Assembly (NCBI GenBank): GCA_904063045.1
Contig: CAJFCJ010000009.1
Span: 538,942-602,941, forward strand
Origin: Dimorphilus gyrociliatus
Taxonomy: Eukaryota; Annelida; Polychaeta; Dinophilidae
Direction: 5' to 3'
Length of the DNA: 64,000 nucleotides
Made by a program: the position numbers and the translations under genes. The notes beneath the pieces were generated by a model, which saw only the letters and a list, made by a program, of their open reading frames with translations, did no database searches and had not been told where the DNA came from. Shown here one piece after another: positions 1 to 13,500 of the stretch. How positions within the stretch are numbered: position 1 is the first letter of the stretch; every line of letters starts with the position of its first letter.

Positions 1-135
1 GCTCCGGAACAATTGAATACTCCTCATAATTCTTCAAATATATCGGCGCCTGCAGCAACTTTACCTCGTCGTCCTGTAGTTGAAACACAGCCAAATTTTC
101 AATCACTCACTATTATACAAGAATCTTCCGTCTAA
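1..135 (+). CDS. C-terminal end of an unidentified protein (partial)
   Basis: The frame is open from base 1 to a TAA at 133-135 and gives 44 residues. They are rich in Pro, Ser, Thr and Asn, contain a PRRPV stretch, and end in ESSV. The start lies outside the window. A canonical AATAAA follows at 306-311, which supports this being the real 3' end of a + strand gene. The tail is disordered and low in complexity, so no family can be assigned. The terminal -SSV could be a weak PDZ-type end, but that is only a guess. Confidence 0.6.
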   Translation, partial: APEQLNTPHNSSNISAPAATLPRRPVVETQPNFQSLTIIQESSV

Positions 136-305
136 CAACTTAAACTTTTCCTGTGCCATTTTTCCTGCAGCTAAATTCATTTGTAGATATATCATATTTT
201 CTAATTTTGCAGAACGTTTCAAACAGATTGATTTTGACTTGAACGTTAATCTTAGATTATTTTCGTACTTGAATATTTCGTGTTTAATATTGTTACCCTT
301 TTACT

Positions 306-311
306 AATAAA
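306..311 (+). terminator. polyadenylation signal AATAAA
   Basis: Canonical hexamer about 170 bp after the stop codon of the partial gene at 1-135. Confidence 0.5.
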
Positions 312-383
312 AATTTTTTGTTTAAAAAATAATCCTCAATTAAATAATGTTGTTCTTGTTTCTTTATTTATAATCGTATGTTA

Positions 384-392
384 GCGCCATCT
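384..392 (-). promoter_or_regulatory. AGATGGCGC site
   Basis: Exact AGATGGCGC on the - strand, between the 3' end of the first gene and the tetraspanin start. It is one of six exact copies in the window and fits the CTCF core AGRKGGCR. The binding factor is inferred. Confidence 0.4.
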
Positions 393-850
393 CTTGTTTG
401 TCAAGAAAAATCAATAGTTTTGTAGCTTTGTAGCATAAACAGGGATTTAGAGTGAATGGAGAGAATTTGACAATAATAAGTTAATAAGGTTCTATTTAAA
501 GTGAAATTGATCTAATTTAGTCACTGACAAATTGATAGCGGATGAAGTTTTTAAATATCAACTTTTATCATATTCTTATATAATAAGAACAATACTATTT
601 GTGTTGCACCTAATACAAGCCAGATTCAATTCTCTGTTGACGCCTTACTTTTTGGATATTCTCTACAAAAAACTATTTACCCATAGTCGTTATGTAATTT
701 ATAAATTAACTACTTTTTCACGGAGTCTGTCAAGTGATTAAACGAATAATTTCTTCTTTTCTTTACATTGAGTGCAAACGCGCATCATGCAGCAATTTTA
801 AACTTTTAAAATAATTAATAATTAGTAATTAACATTTTATTTTAAAAAAA

Positions 851-1961
851 ATGACCTCTCAATCAATATTAATATGTGTTAATGTCTGTTTAATCTTTAT
901 TGCATCTGGGGCTGTAGTAATTTCCATTTTCTTAGCTAATACCTCTTCGTATGATTTTCTATATAGAGCAGCTGAGTACCAAAGGCATAAACATCCTGAC
1001 AGAAAAGAGAGTGTGAATGTCATTCAAGTGGCAGTTTTTTCTCTAGTTTCTCTTTTTTCGATTGTATATATCACTGGGATTATAGGTCTATCTGGAGCAG
1101 TAACAAGAGAATCCTTAGCAGTTACAATTTACATGAGTCTTCTTGGATGCCTTTTATTTATAAAGGTTTAACCTGAAATTTAAATAGACACAAACCATAA
1201 ACGTAATTACTTTTCAGATAGCTCTTGTGATTTATATATCTATGGCAAGTCCTTTAGCATCATTTAGCGACACAATTGTAGAAATTTTTAAGAGAAGCTT
1301 CTCTCCAGAGGAAGTTGAAGCAGATCAAGATCCAAAGCTTTTTGATTTAAGGAAAATAATCAATAGATTACAAATTAATTTTGAATGTTGTGGTTATGAA
1401 AATATCACTGACTTTCTGGAGATTACAACTATAACTTATAAAGATGACAAAACAGTTTATCCAAAGTCCTGTTGCTACTCTTACAAAAGGAAAAAGTATA
1501 GATTTTCCAGTAGACACTGCTTTCAGCAACTGAAAAACCATATAAGTAGGTTGTAGGCAATTTATTTTGTATTTCTATAATTATTATTTCCAACAGTGTA
1601 TTTAAACGGAAGTGATACGAGAAATGAAACAAAATATGTAGTTGAAACAATTCATAATAAAACTTGTGGGCCTTTATTTGAGAAATATTTTAATGATAAT
1701 AAGCATTTTATTGTCATTCTATTATCAATTTTCCCAATATTCATATCGGCTTTTCTGATATGTTCATATGTTATTCATAGAGAAGGAAAAACTATTGAAG
1801 AAGAGGAAAAAATGATGATTTCAGCTCAAGTTTCACGTTTCTCAACGGCAGCACTGAATATGAAGAGATCAAGTAAGAAACGACCAGTTGAAAAGCTTTT
1901 GGAAAAATTCGATGGACTGAGGAAATTAGACATAAACCATGCAGAAGAAGATTTCATCTAA
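851..1961 (+). CDS. tetraspanin family protein
   Basis: Three exons, 851-1165, 1218-1545 and 1597-1961, encode 335 residues. Four hydrophobic segments fit TM1 (about 5-30), TM2 (about 55-80), TM3 (about 92-115) and TM4 (about 250-275). The large extracellular loop between TM3 and TM4 has the family signature CCG at residues 162-164 (context NFECCGYEN) and a second Cys pair in PKSCC at 190-191, followed by a single Cys in NKTCG. This is the disulfide pattern of tetraspanins, which organise membrane microdomains with integrins and other partners. The C-terminal cytoplasmic tail, about 60 residues, is long for the family and is charged. Introns are 52 and 51 bp; the second splits an ATG codon. 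The fold assignment is secure, but I cannot name a subfamily. Confidence 0.9.
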
Positions 1962-1976
1962 TTAAAATGTTATTTA

Positions 1977-2082
1977 TTTCTATTCTCCGAGCCTCTCTTT
2001 CTGTTTTTCTGTATCTCCCTTCGCCCCTTTCTCCCTGTCTCTTTGTCTTTCTCTGCATCTCTCTCTGTCTCTCTGATGAAAG
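1977..2082. repeat. CT-rich low-complexity tract
   Basis: Irregular TCTCT/TCTGT repeats immediately downstream of the tetraspanin stop codon. Confidence 0.8.
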
Positions 2083-3292
2083 AGAACCTTTCCGATTTAA
2101 TTAACATACTTATTATTGTTTATTAATTAATGCGATATTCTCTATATTCATTATAAAATATAAATGAGAAAAAGTAGAATTGTTTCAACATTGTCCTACA
2201 ATTGAAAGGAAATATAAAAAATAATGCTCTAGGTAGCGAGTCAACGTGCTTCCTTTATACATCAGCTAAAGAGTCATATCTTATATTGTTTGTTTTTTTT
2301 CCTTCTGTAAATATACAATTACAATTAATGAAATAGGAAGTTCGTTAAACAATTTTTTAATAAGGATGCGTAAGAAACCATAGGAGAATTACCAGGAAAT
2401 TTGTCGGGTAAAACCCATTTATAAGTCATATTGTAATATGTCTAATTAATGTAATTTTCAAACTGAGATAAAAGTAGTTGACCAAGTCTCCAACAAACAT
2501 AAACTATTCAGGTGAAACAGTCAGACATCCATTAACACAGGTGACATTTCATTCTCTCTTCACAGCTGATGTCTTTTTTCGTAATTTAGATAAATTAGAA
2601 ACTGAACTAATTGAACAGATGTCAATGAACCTGATTGATATAATTTTTATATATTTGAAAGAAGTAGAAGTTATTCCGTTTTTCGCTTTTCGTTAAATCA
2701 GCACAGTCTTATATTCAGTTTGAAAGTTAATATCTTGGATATTCTTTTCAATGGCCCATTTTCTCCTATCTCTTTTTTTACCCTTTCTTACTTAAAATAT
2801 TGGCTCAATTCTTAATACGTTTCACACCATTCTATAATGGTGTTATCAAGATTAAACATTAAATTAGGTTTAAAAAAAGAGTTTGTAGTTACTGAATGGG
2901 TTACATTTTAGCGTAATAAGGGCTATGAATGGCTATTCTATCTTATTCTCATTTTTTTTAAAAATATACGAAGACTATAAATAAGTCTTTTAGTAAATTT
3001 TTTCCAGAGCTTTAATTTATTACAAGAATGAATGATCAAAGATACTCTTTTCCTTTCTTTTTCATTTATTTAAAAGCTTAAAAGATCTGATTTTTAATAA
3101 TAATTGAAATTTTTTTATGGAATAGAAATACTGGCACAATCCTTTGTATATAAAACTTATCTATAGTTAAGCTTTTTGAAATAATTTCTTTTCCCCATTT
3201 CATATTTTTTTATTTGGAGAAAATCATTTTTCAATAGTTGCAAATCGAAAATAAATATAAAACAAAAGTTATCGATGAATCATGTTTCTCCA

Positions 3293-3301
3293 TCACGTGA
3301 C
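3293..3301 (+). promoter_or_regulatory. E-box TCACGTGAC upstream of NADSYN1
   Basis: USF/MITF/TFE-type palindromic E-box about 100 bp before the NADSYN1 ATG. Near-identical sites occur at 12964, 14602 and 59945. Confidence 0.4.
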
Positions 3302-3397
3302 GATCGATTGGTGCCAAGCAATATCCTTCGAACGTTCCATAAATACAGAGATATTAAATTGAAGCACAACAACTGAAAATATTAAAAGATTATAAAA

Positions 3398-6300
3398 ATG
3401 GGACGTAAAGTTACTTTAGCAACTTGTACATTGAACCAATGGGCAATGGATTTTGAAGGAAATTACAACAGAATATTAGAAAGTATGTTTTTATTATTGT
3501 ATTATCGCTCAATATTAAGTACTAATAGACTATTTAGCGTGTAATTAATTTAATAATTATAAAAGACTATGTGTCGACAACGTTCTAAATAGCTATTCAT
3601 CGTTCTCTAAATGTGTATATCTGGAAAACTCAGATCCATATTTTATTGATTAGAAAGATATTTAAAAGTCAATATTTAGGTTCATAGAATAAATACTGAT
3701 TTATTCGTTAAACTAGTGAAATGATTGTTTCTTAAGGTATAAAAAAGGCAAAAGAGGCGGGAGCAACGTATCGTCTTGGACCAGAGTTGGAAATTCCGTA
3801 AGAATGTTAATTTTCTCGGTAATCCAAATAATCATACTTTTGTTTATAGTGGTTATGGATGCGCTGATCATTTTTATGAGAGCGATACATTTCTACATTC
3901 TTGGCAGGTTTTAGCCAAGCTCCTAAACTCTCCTGATTGTCAAGACATCATTTGTGATGTTGGAATGTAAGTGAAATATATCTTTATTATATTTAAAGAA
4001 TATTTTTCTTTTTATTCGTCTTTAAGCAAGGAAAACAATGCGGAGAATAATTTAGTAGTTAATTTCCGTTATTGATTGAATTGATTTAGCAGGGGGCCAT
4101 AAACATTATTGGCATATCAAAAATGTTCCTGACAAGCATTTCTCAATTATTTAGAGCAAGTTTTGTATATATTTAAAAGAGAAATCTCTCCAACTTAGTT
4201 CAGATTAAGTTTAATACTAAATGCAGCTACACTAAATCGTATGCTTAGCAGAAATTGTCCTTGTGAAAAACCACTTGCAAGTTAAATTACTATTTCTTGT
4301 AACATTCTATTAGATAATAAGGAATTTGTATTACTATAAGGAATGGTATAATGAGTATTTCGTCAAATTTACGTTCCAAGGAATAAGATTGTTACGCTTA
4401 ATTCGTTTCTAAAGAGAATAGAATTTTCTAAGACATGTTCTTGAAATGGAATACCTAATTGCTTTTTTTTAATGAAAATTTTTTTTTTTGCGATTCCTTC
4501 AATAAAAAATACTTGCACTTCCTCTTAAATAAATATTTTAGCTATAGAATTTACGGTTATTTGATAGGTTTTTACTATTCAATAAGTAAAAAAAAAATTA
4601 AGAATTAGAAGTAATAATAGTAATTTAAATTAAAATAATAAAGTTAAATATGTTGCCCATTCGTAAAAATAGTCATGTTGTCTAATTTTATATAGGTATT
4701 TTTAGAAAGAACTGACATGGAAACAAACTAAACCTCTTGAACAAAAATAATGCTGAAAACAGGCTTATCATTAAAATAGCTAATCCCTACAAATTATTTT
4801 GTCTAGATTAAAAAGGCTATGCGGATTATATATTTGTTTGACAAACTTCACTCTTAAAATTTTATATATATATTTGTCCAGACAAATTACAGGGACTTTT
4901 TTTTATAGCCAAGTCCTTTTTTATTATCACTTTTTACTCATAAGCCTTTTTTTTTAAGTGTATCTTTTATCTTTATTCGAGTCACTCTTAAATTTTTAGC
5001 TGTGCAAAAAAGTATAATAATTTTCTGAAAAAATACGGCTTCTTTTTAATTATACAAACGATTTTTTATCCATAATTATTAATTAGTTTTAGATAATAAA
5101 CTATGGTGTTGCAAGTATAATCTTCTACTTAAATGATTAAAATGGTTGCGTGTAAAAGAAAGTAACTTTAGAAAGACATGTATTTAAAGAATTAGGCGTA
5201 TTGTGAAGCTTGACAAATATCTTTAGTGACTTGTTATCCATCTTTTAATGAGTTGGTATGAGAATAAAAAGTGAGCCCACCCTAAGAATTTCCTCTGGGA
5301 TGAGGGATAAAGTTAACCTTTTATAATTTAGCAAAAGTCTAAAAAAAAATTGTCATCAGTCGTGCTTCCTAACCCAAAGATGACACTGATTGTTTAATAT
5401 GGATATTTTAATTGAAGAGTGACCGCATTTTTATTTAACGAAAAATTACGCTTACGTTCAGTACGTAGACTTTGTTCTACAGTGTAATTTATCCGAAGTA
5501 ATCATTTGCTCCACTTGTACATTCGGCGTACTTGTTATACAGATCCATAAGTTTTTTATAATTTTCATTATCGATTTGCTTCATAGCATTCAGAATGAAA
5601 TCAACAGGTTTTCCTGTAAAAATAATTAGGTTTTCATAATTAATAAGTGTTAATTTTTATATAAGCGCCATCTTCCGTTTCATAGGCCGGAAGGAAAGTA
5701 TATTTTTTTGGCGTGAAAATGTCTTAAGTTTTTATTAAATCCAAATGTTCTACAGGTGTAACTTGAACTGATGATCATGTTTTGATTCTATTGATTTGAT
5801 TTTTCGTTTTCTATATTTCTCAGAGTAAATACATAATAATAATAGTAAAAACCTGTTAATGAGCTCCATTCCTCAACTTTCTTGAGCGGATAAGACCCAC
5901 AAACTGCTAAAATAGCTTTGTCTTCGCTGTAGGCGCTTCCAAAAAGAAAGACGCAAACGACGGCCATGAGGAGAAAAATTCGCATTTTAAACCGAGTTGG
6001 CGTCGCGATCTGAAATGTTGCAATTGTTTTTGTAGAATCAACAGCAATAATCGTTTTTACTTTGACAACAAGGTTGGCACTTTATTAGGGTCACTAGAAA
6101 AGTAATTTGTTTTTTTTCATAAAGTAAAAACTCACATTAATCCATAAATTTATACCTAAATTTTTTACCTAAAACATTTCTCTCAGTGTACTGGAAATCC
6201 CTTTTTTTTATCTATCAGATCTGTGTACTCCTTATTATATTTATTCAATTTTTGCCATAAGCAAATTGTCAATAATGAAAATTGTCATAATGGCTCATTG

Positions 6301-9300
6301 ACTAGAGATATTCTCTATTAATTTTACAAAAAATAGACCGAAGTATCTTACCTGTAGACTGACCAGTTTTACGTACGTTTGACGTCGTCGACGACTTGAT
6401 CGTTACTACTTCGTAGTGTTGTGACGTCTAACTACAGGAGGTGATTTATGCGAAGAAAGCGGGAAATGGCAACGCATTGTTTTGAGATTCTCAGTTTCTT
6501 CGTTTTCAATTTAAGTTTCTCTATTCAATCTTTTTTTTAAACAGGCCAGTAATGCATAAAAATGTTGCGTACAACTGTCGAGTGTATTTTCTCAACAAGT
6601 ATGTATTGTTTTGCACTTTTAGCTTATTTTAAAAAATTTTATTTATCTAGAAAACTTCTCCTAATCCGTCCAAAACTACGATTATGTAATGACGGAAATT
6701 ACAGAGAGGGACGATGGTTTACTCCTTGGATGAAGTTCCGGCAAGTAGAAGATTTTCATTTACCACGGTTAATTCGGGACATTACTGGACAAAGCCTTAT
6801 ATCAATAGGAGACGCTGTTATTTCCACAATTGATACTTGTATAGGAAGTGAAATATGCGAGGAAATGTGGCACACTGCTTCTAGTCATATAGAAATGGGT
6901 TTAGATGGTGTCGAGATATTTACTAATTCAAGTGGAAGTCACCATCAACTGAGGAAGGCCTATATTAGAGTAGACCTCATTAATTCTGCTACATCAAAAG
7001 GTGGTGGTATCTATATGTTTTCAAACCATCAAGGATGTGATGGTGAGAGGGTGTATTATGATGGGTGTTCGATGATATCTATAAATGGGCATACAGTTGC
7101 ACAAGGCTCACAATTTTCTCTTGATGATGTCGTAAGTATTTGTTTTAATTCTTGAGGAATTATGGAAATTGTACTCTTTAAATATGTATATACTTTCCTA
7201 TAAAACAAAGATAAGATTACGTTAGTAAAAATCCAAACTTCTTAACATGAAAAACCCTACGAGCAGTAAAAATCTATGTTACAAATATTTAGAAAATGAG
7301 AACAGAGAGTACATTTTCAAAGGGTGTGACTTTACAAATAAAAAATATATATTCTTCATATCTTTAATGGTATTCGTAACAGAATAATTTTTATCAGCAT
7401 CTTAATGAGTTGCTCGTAATGTCTCTAACGTTTTATATTTCCTAACCATTTAGTTAAGGTGAAATGCAGAAACAGAACTTCTATATTTAGTATATTACAT
7501 GTTATTGTCCGAAGAGACAGACTATTTCGCTCAAAAAAAATTGTCTCTACAACTTTGACTCTTCCCACTCTCAAGTTTTTAAACCTTTATTATTCGTCAG
7601 TTTTATACTCGCACATAACAGACTCTCTCTCCCTTCGGTAAATTGTTCAATCGCATTTCTTATATAAAAGGTGACTTATAAACAAGTCCAGTGAGAATAT
7701 TATGATGACTAATAGGCAAATTCTTACTTTAGATATTCATAATAGAATAGTACTTCATAAATATTATTTTAAGGGATCGGTATTCATATCGACTAGTATT
7801 TTTTAGGATTAAGCTCTCAATCAAAAGTCTAATTTAAATAAGTCTTTTTTTTACCATTCCTTAGGCTTTATATAGATTTACCCTTTTCTTAGTCAAATAA
7901 TGTTCTCAAGAGTAAACAGAAGAGATTCTATAAAGTTTTTTGTTTAAATTTTATCATTTTTAAATTAATCTAATTATATTTTTTATTTTTAGCAAGTCCT
8001 GACTGCTACCCTTGACTTGGAGGATGTTCGAAGCTATAGAAATACTATGAGAAGCCGGAATGAGGCGGTAAAACTATAATAACTTATAAGTAGCCATATC
8101 AAAAGAAAAAATATTTTTCGACAGGCTGCATGTGCATCTCCTTACCCCAGAATTATATGCGACTTTAGCTGTTCTTCTGACGATTTATGTCTGCCGTCGT
8201 ATCAGCCAGTCCAATGGCAGTATCATTTGGCCGAGGAAGAAATTGCACTTGGACCAGCCTGCTGGCTGTGGGATTATTTAAGAAGATCTAGACAAGGAGG
8301 CTACTTCTTGCCGCTGTCAGGTAACAGCAAATGGCAACTGATTAATATTTTCCTTTGTTCACTTACACCCAGCACTATCCATAATGATAAGTACTCGTTT
8401 GAACTAAAACGAAAGTACTTTTCTATGTCTTTCTGCTAATATAGAGATTCAAAATTAAACAATAGGTCTTTGTCTTCTGTAGGAGGAATTGACAGTTCAT
8501 CTACTGCTGCAATAGTTGGTTCTATGTGTCACTTGGTATGCGATGCTGTCAAAAGGGTAAAGACTGTTTCCTCTTATTTTTTCCTCTTAATTGAGTTTTG
8601 CTGGCATATCCTCAAAGGGCAATGAACGTGTGATCGCAGATTCTAGAAATATTGTTGGTGATTCAAACTACATACCTACCGACCCCAAAGAGCTATGCAA
8701 CAGAATTTTTACTACCTGCTATATGGGTAGTGATCAGAGTTCGAAAGACACGAAGAAGCGAGCCTCGGCTCTAGCTGCAGAACTTGGAAGCTATCATTTG
8801 GAAATTAATATTGAAACTGCAGTAAAGGCAGTTATTGGAATATTTACCACTGCTTTTTCGCTAATACCCAAGTTTAGAGCTTACGGGGGTTCAGATAGGG
8901 AAAATTTAGCTTTGCAGAACATTCAAGCAAGGTTGAGAATGGTTCTTGCTTACCTATTTGCACAGCTTTCTTTATGGGCCAGAGGGAAACCAGGAGGCTT
9001 GCTTGTCTTAGGTTCGGCTAATGTCGACGAATGCTTAAGAGGATATATGACCAAATATGATTGCTCCAGTGCTGATATTAATCCTATTGGTGGAATAAGC
9101 AAGACTGATTTAAAGTCATTTATCCGCTACTGTGTCGACCATTTCAAATGGACCAGCTTAAATTCGTAAGTCAACGCTAATATTCTCAAATCTGCAATAA
9201 TCTCTCTATATGAACTAGAAAAGTTTATATATTCATGATAATTTATATAATAGTCATTATTTGTAATTAAAAGTCTTCCAATTTATTTCTATTATTAAAA

Positions 9301-10019
9301 TCAAAATACAAATTTAAATTAAGTTTTCTCATCCAGAATTTACGCAGCACCACCAACAGCTGAACTGGAGCCTTTAAAAGACGGAGAATTAAGTCAGACA
9401 GACGAGGTGGTTGTAAAAAATTATTGTTATTTATAGTTTTTTATTATTAATTATTCAACAGCAAGATATGGGTATGACGTATGATGAATTGTCGATATAT
9501 GGTAAATTACGAAAGCAAGCAATGTGTGGTCCATATTCTATGTTCTGCAAACTATATGGTCTATGGTCAGATAAATTTTCTCATATCCAGGTTTATAAAT
9601 GACTCTTCATTTTCTATTTTATAGACATTATTACTTTTTTTGTCTCTTAGATTGGGACCAAAGTGAAATATTTCTTTAGATGCTATGCAATTAATAGACA
9701 TAAAATGACTGTTGCCACTCCGTCCTATCACGCTGAATCTTATAGCCCGGATGATAATCGTTTCGATCAGAGGCCGTTTCTATATCCAGCTGATTTTACC
9801 TGGCAGTTTAGAGCCATCGATGAAGAGGTAGATATAAAAGAAATTATTAATTCATTTTAGAATAACTTCTCCGAAATATAGCTATTTTTCAAAGTCGAGA
9901 GATTTATATTATCATGAAAATTGACTTGTAATTTATCCTAGGTTGGCAATATCGACAGGAAACGAAACTTAGAAAAGAAAGCAAAAACAACTGAGAAAAC
10001 TATTGGAGTAGTTGTGTAA
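3398..10019 (+). CDS. NADSYN1: glutamine-dependent NAD(+) synthetase
   Basis: Thirteen exons: 3398-3482, 3737-3797, 3850-3966, 6545-6598, 6651-7131, 7993-8067, 8125-8320, 8483-8556, 8618-9165, 9337-9406, 9462-9590, 9651-9827 and 9942-10019. They encode 714 residues; the human enzyme has about 706. The enzyme makes NAD+ from deamido-NAD+ using glutamine and ATP in the cytosol. The N-terminal carbon-nitrogen hydrolase (glutaminase) domain shows the Glu (GPELEIPGYGC), Lys (LLIRPKLRL) and catalytic Cys (GSEICEEMW) regions. The synthetase domain has the ATP-pyrophosphatase loop SGGIDSS, split across exons 7 and 8, and the conserved [14 protein letters not shown]. Near-identity to the vertebrate protein fixed most junctions. 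The third intron is 2578 bp and contains an antisense gene (5489-5985). The start [10 protein letters not shown] matches the vertebrate N-terminus. Confidence 0.97.
5489..5985 (-). CDS. small secreted protein nested in a NADSYN1 intron
   Basis: Two coding exons, 5985-5853 and 5613-5489, encode 85 residues. The first 20 form a signal peptide (hydrophobic [20 protein letters not shown]). The mature part is charged and probably helical, with two cysteines (AVCGSYP and YAECTS) that could form one disulfide. A 5' UTR intron is visible: donor CAG|GTAAG at 6352/6351 and acceptor TTTCAG at 6011-6010, so transcription starts upstream of 6352. The whole unit lies antisense inside NADSYN1 intron 3. A CRE-like TGACGTCG at 6380 and TGACGTCT at 6422 sit at the inferred promoter. 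I do not recognise the family; a secreted peptide, venom-like or immune effector are all possible and unproven. Confidence 0.7.
5665..5673 (-). promoter_or_regulatory. AGATGGCGC site
   Basis: Exact copy of the recurrent nonamer, in the intron of the nested secreted-protein gene and also within NADSYN1 intron 3. Confidence 0.35.
6380..6393 (+). promoter_or_regulatory. CRE-like 14-mer at the nested gene promoter
   Basis: TGACGTCGTCGACG. The same 14 bases recur at 63386-63399, upstream of the drgx exons. It contains a CREB/ATF half site. A second TGACGTC lies at 6422-6428. Functional role is inferred from position. Confidence 0.35.
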
Positions 10020-10500
10020 AATGGATTTTAATGGTGAATACTACGCATCACTGAGCCTGCTTCCTCACGTCACATTGCTATTTAAATTAGAGATAAATTA
10101 TGTCATAGTATCAAATAATGTTTGTTAATCAAATCAAATTAAAAAATTCATTATACTATAAATGCATTAATGATTGATTGTTGGCTACTTCACAATGTTA
10201 TTGGATGGAATAGTTAATTTTGAAAGGAAGATTGTCATATATCTTGTTAATATGTATAATATAAAAAAAGTATGCTTCAGAATTATCTAAACAAAAGAAA
10301 AACTGTGCGTGCTCGATTGAATATTTTAGGCTACTTGTTACAAGTCTATCAACTGTGTTTCCTTGAAATTTCAATATTGGACGAAAAATACATCATTAGA
10401 GAAAACGTATTTTGTATTTAAATCTTTTGAAGAATGATAACGTGTAAATAATACTGAATTTTTGCAAGTTGATTGTGTCGAATGGTTATTTGTTTGGATG
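10020..10500. other. convergent intergenic region, 481 bp
   Basis: Between the stop codons of NADSYN1 (+) and the TTLL gene (-). AT-rich, presumably two facing 3' UTRs. I see no gene and no clear AATAAA on either strand. Confidence 0.5.
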
Positions 10501-13500
10501 TTAAGGTTTTCGAGTTGGACTGGTTGCATAGATTTGAGCCAGTTGTTTCTCTCTCATTAACGTGGTTGGTGGGACAGATTTTGATGGACTAGAAGTTCGC
10601 ACTGATTTCAAGATTTTCTCCTCCCGTCTGCCTCTTTCCTCTGAACTATTTGATTCCTTTACTTCTCTTGGCGAAGGTGTAACTTTTTCTTCCTTCTCTT
10701 CCTTTTCTTCTATTATTTTTTCTGATGGTTTTTGATCGGTAGTTTCCAATTGATCTTTTTTCTTCTTATGACGCTCTTCCTTTTGTTTTTCTTTCTTTGT
10801 AAAGTAAGCATCAAATGCCATGTAACGCTGAAATAAAATACATATTAGTCTTCAAACTAGGCCGTTTGAAAGGAGAATAAATGTAAGTGTCTAAGCCTAT
10901 ATTGGAAGCTATTTCTGCTACTTAATACTTTGTGAAAAATATCCTCTGGCGTTTAAGTGCTCAATAGGTGGCGAAAGTAAGAATTAAAAACTTGGCATTA
11001 TTTAAGAAATACTTACGCTAAGGTCAATCCTTCTAATTTTTTGACCTGCTAGACTCATTTTCGGATCAACACATCGTGGCTGACAAACGTATTGGTCTCT
11101 GAACGCCAGTTCAAATTTACCTGTTGAGCAATTCTTATCTTCTCTCTTATCAATTACAACTAATTAAAAACAAAAAAAAATATAAGTTTTATATTACAGC
11201 TCTTATCGATTAGCTTTACCCTTGATAGTATCGTCAATAACTGATTGGCACAATCTCATTTTTTCTAAACAAGTAGGCGCCATACCAGGAGAAGAGTTTA
11301 TTTCTAAAAGCCACGGTTTGAAATCCTCATCTAGTATAAAATCAGCCCCGTAGAGTTCAAATGCAGATTTTCTCATCTCCGGAACATCTTGGGTCGCCAT
11401 TAAACAGTTTATAACTGCTTTCTTCATTCCAGGAAAAACTATATTATCCCAAGCTTCCGTATGTCCAATATGTGTTAAATACTCTTTAAAGCTAGTGGAG
11501 CTCATAAAATTATTTTCAGGTAAATTTTTAGATCTATCCCTAGAATTTTCATAGAATTGTTGAACGGCTACATTTGATAAGTGTATTGATTCATGCATAT
11601 TTTCGCTGTCATAAGGTTGACTACAAATTCGAAGATAAGAATCAGCATAAAACCAAACAGTTAATGGATTCCAATCAGTCACTAAGAACCATTGACGCAT
11701 ATCAAATTTACAACCATGAATTAAAAGTGGCGTTTCTACATACTTTTGAACGACATACGTTCCGGAAGTTGTTGAATTATTTACATATTTTAGCATATCT
11801 GATAGTTTTGATGTAAATTCTATACCGATACCCTTACTCTTGTCTCCTGGTTTAATGATCCAAATATTCTTCGATCCATCCAATTCGAATTGAGGCCAAA
11901 TTTTTTTGAATTTCTTCAACACATCTCCAATTTCTTTTAAGATTGACTCTGTTACGGGCACAATGGCACCTTCTATTTGAACTCTATAAGACCAATCTAA
12001 TAGATTATTCCATTGAGATTTTGTTAAATTTTTATTCGATAAATTTTGTTCAACGTCGTCATGATTCTTCGATCTACAATAGTTTTGAAGATATTGCAAG
12101 GCAAGCTCCACAGCTTGCTGAGGAATTTGACCTCCAGTCTTTGGTTTCCTAGTTTCAGATAAATTGGGTAAAGTCTTTTGACGATCTTCAGGGCTTGCTG
12201 CTACCTCTCTATCAGGTTCTTTGACCTCATCTTCTTCAACATTACATATACTAGACGTATCGGTCTCCTTTATAGGGTTTTTTGTTAATTCTACCCTTGG
12301 CGAACTTATTTTAAGCTTTGTGTCCTCAGTAGAGAAAGGTTCTAAATCTACGTGTCGGACCTCTTCATACTTTGAGTTTTCCCTTCGAAGTGAAGTTTCT
12401 GAACTTCTCCTATCTTGACAGTAAAATCTTAAAATGCATTTGAGCATACAAATACAAGACGTAATACGAAAATCATCGACTAAATCCTCTTTGTCGTCGT
12501 CATTTAATATGTAGCTTCGCGGGAAGAATGATTGTGAATCGACGCTATTGATCCATACTAAATCCTTAAGCGAATTTGTAAGGCCAACTTTAGAGGAAAA
12601 GTAGCGACCTTTTTGAAAATGATTGACGAGCTGTTCATGACGAACGACCATCTCACAAACTCGACTTTTACACGCCCAAACGAATCGAGGCGGAACGGAT
12701 CGAATGATTCTTGCAGCGAGAGCATATACTCCATTCTCTTCTTCCCACGCAGGAGGCAAATTCTGATTTTGAATGCTTAGAAAATCTGTAAATTTCATAA
12801 TAGAGATACGTGGGAAGCTGATATAGAAGGGAGAGAGAAGAGTATAGAAAAATGAGAAACCAAACAATAAGCGAGAAAAGATTAACTAGATAAATCTCTC
12901 TTATAATTAAATACACCCTTATAAATATAAATAAATGAATAAAAAGGATTTTCTGATTGTCATGTCACGTGACAAATGATATTTAAAAGACGATATCATA
13001 ATCCATCAAAGCTATGGTAAATAGACTAAAACTAACTACTGAGTTGCTATAAGAAACGATAGCGGGGCGTTATATATTCAAGAGCGTGCCGCCATTAATT
13101 GAATTGCTTATCATGAATAAGCATGAATTTTTAAAGAGGAATCTTACTTTTATAGACCATATATGAATAACAAATCAAATATTTATCTGAGTTACTTTCC
13201 CAGTTAATGAGGCCTACTTCGAAAGAATAAAAGTTGCACTATCAATTTAAATATACAGTAAATATTTTGCTTTTATCAAATGTAAATATGAATAGGATTT
13301 TAAACTCCTAGCCAACTTTAAATATAGTTGATAATTTGATAGATCATTCACGATCAATGTCTAATCTATTATTTTATAAATACCTTCGTCGGTTTCGCAT
13401 CCTAACTTTAAATTATTATTGGATTTGTAATTGATTTGTTGCATCATTCTCTGACTTGTAAATTTTTCAACCCAACCCCTTTTTCTTAAACTTGCCCTAA

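Larger units (their letters stand above)
136..850. other. intergenic, 715 bp
   Basis: Holds the poly(A) signal at 306 and the AGATGGCGC site at 384. Short open frames here are AT-rich with no coding character. The tetraspanin promoter should lie in the last few hundred bases. Confidence 0.6.
1962..3397. other. intergenic, 1.4 kb
   Basis: Holds a pyrimidine-rich tract (about 1977-2082) and otherwise AT-rich sequence. A 72-residue open frame at 2478-2696 has no ATG start and no recognisable motif. The NADSYN1 promoter, with a TCACGTGAC E-box at 3293, is at the right end. Confidence 0.5.

Noticed and set aside
2478-2696. 72-residue open frame between the tetraspanin and NADSYN1
   Set aside because: No ATG start, no motif, AT-rich composition as expected by chance.
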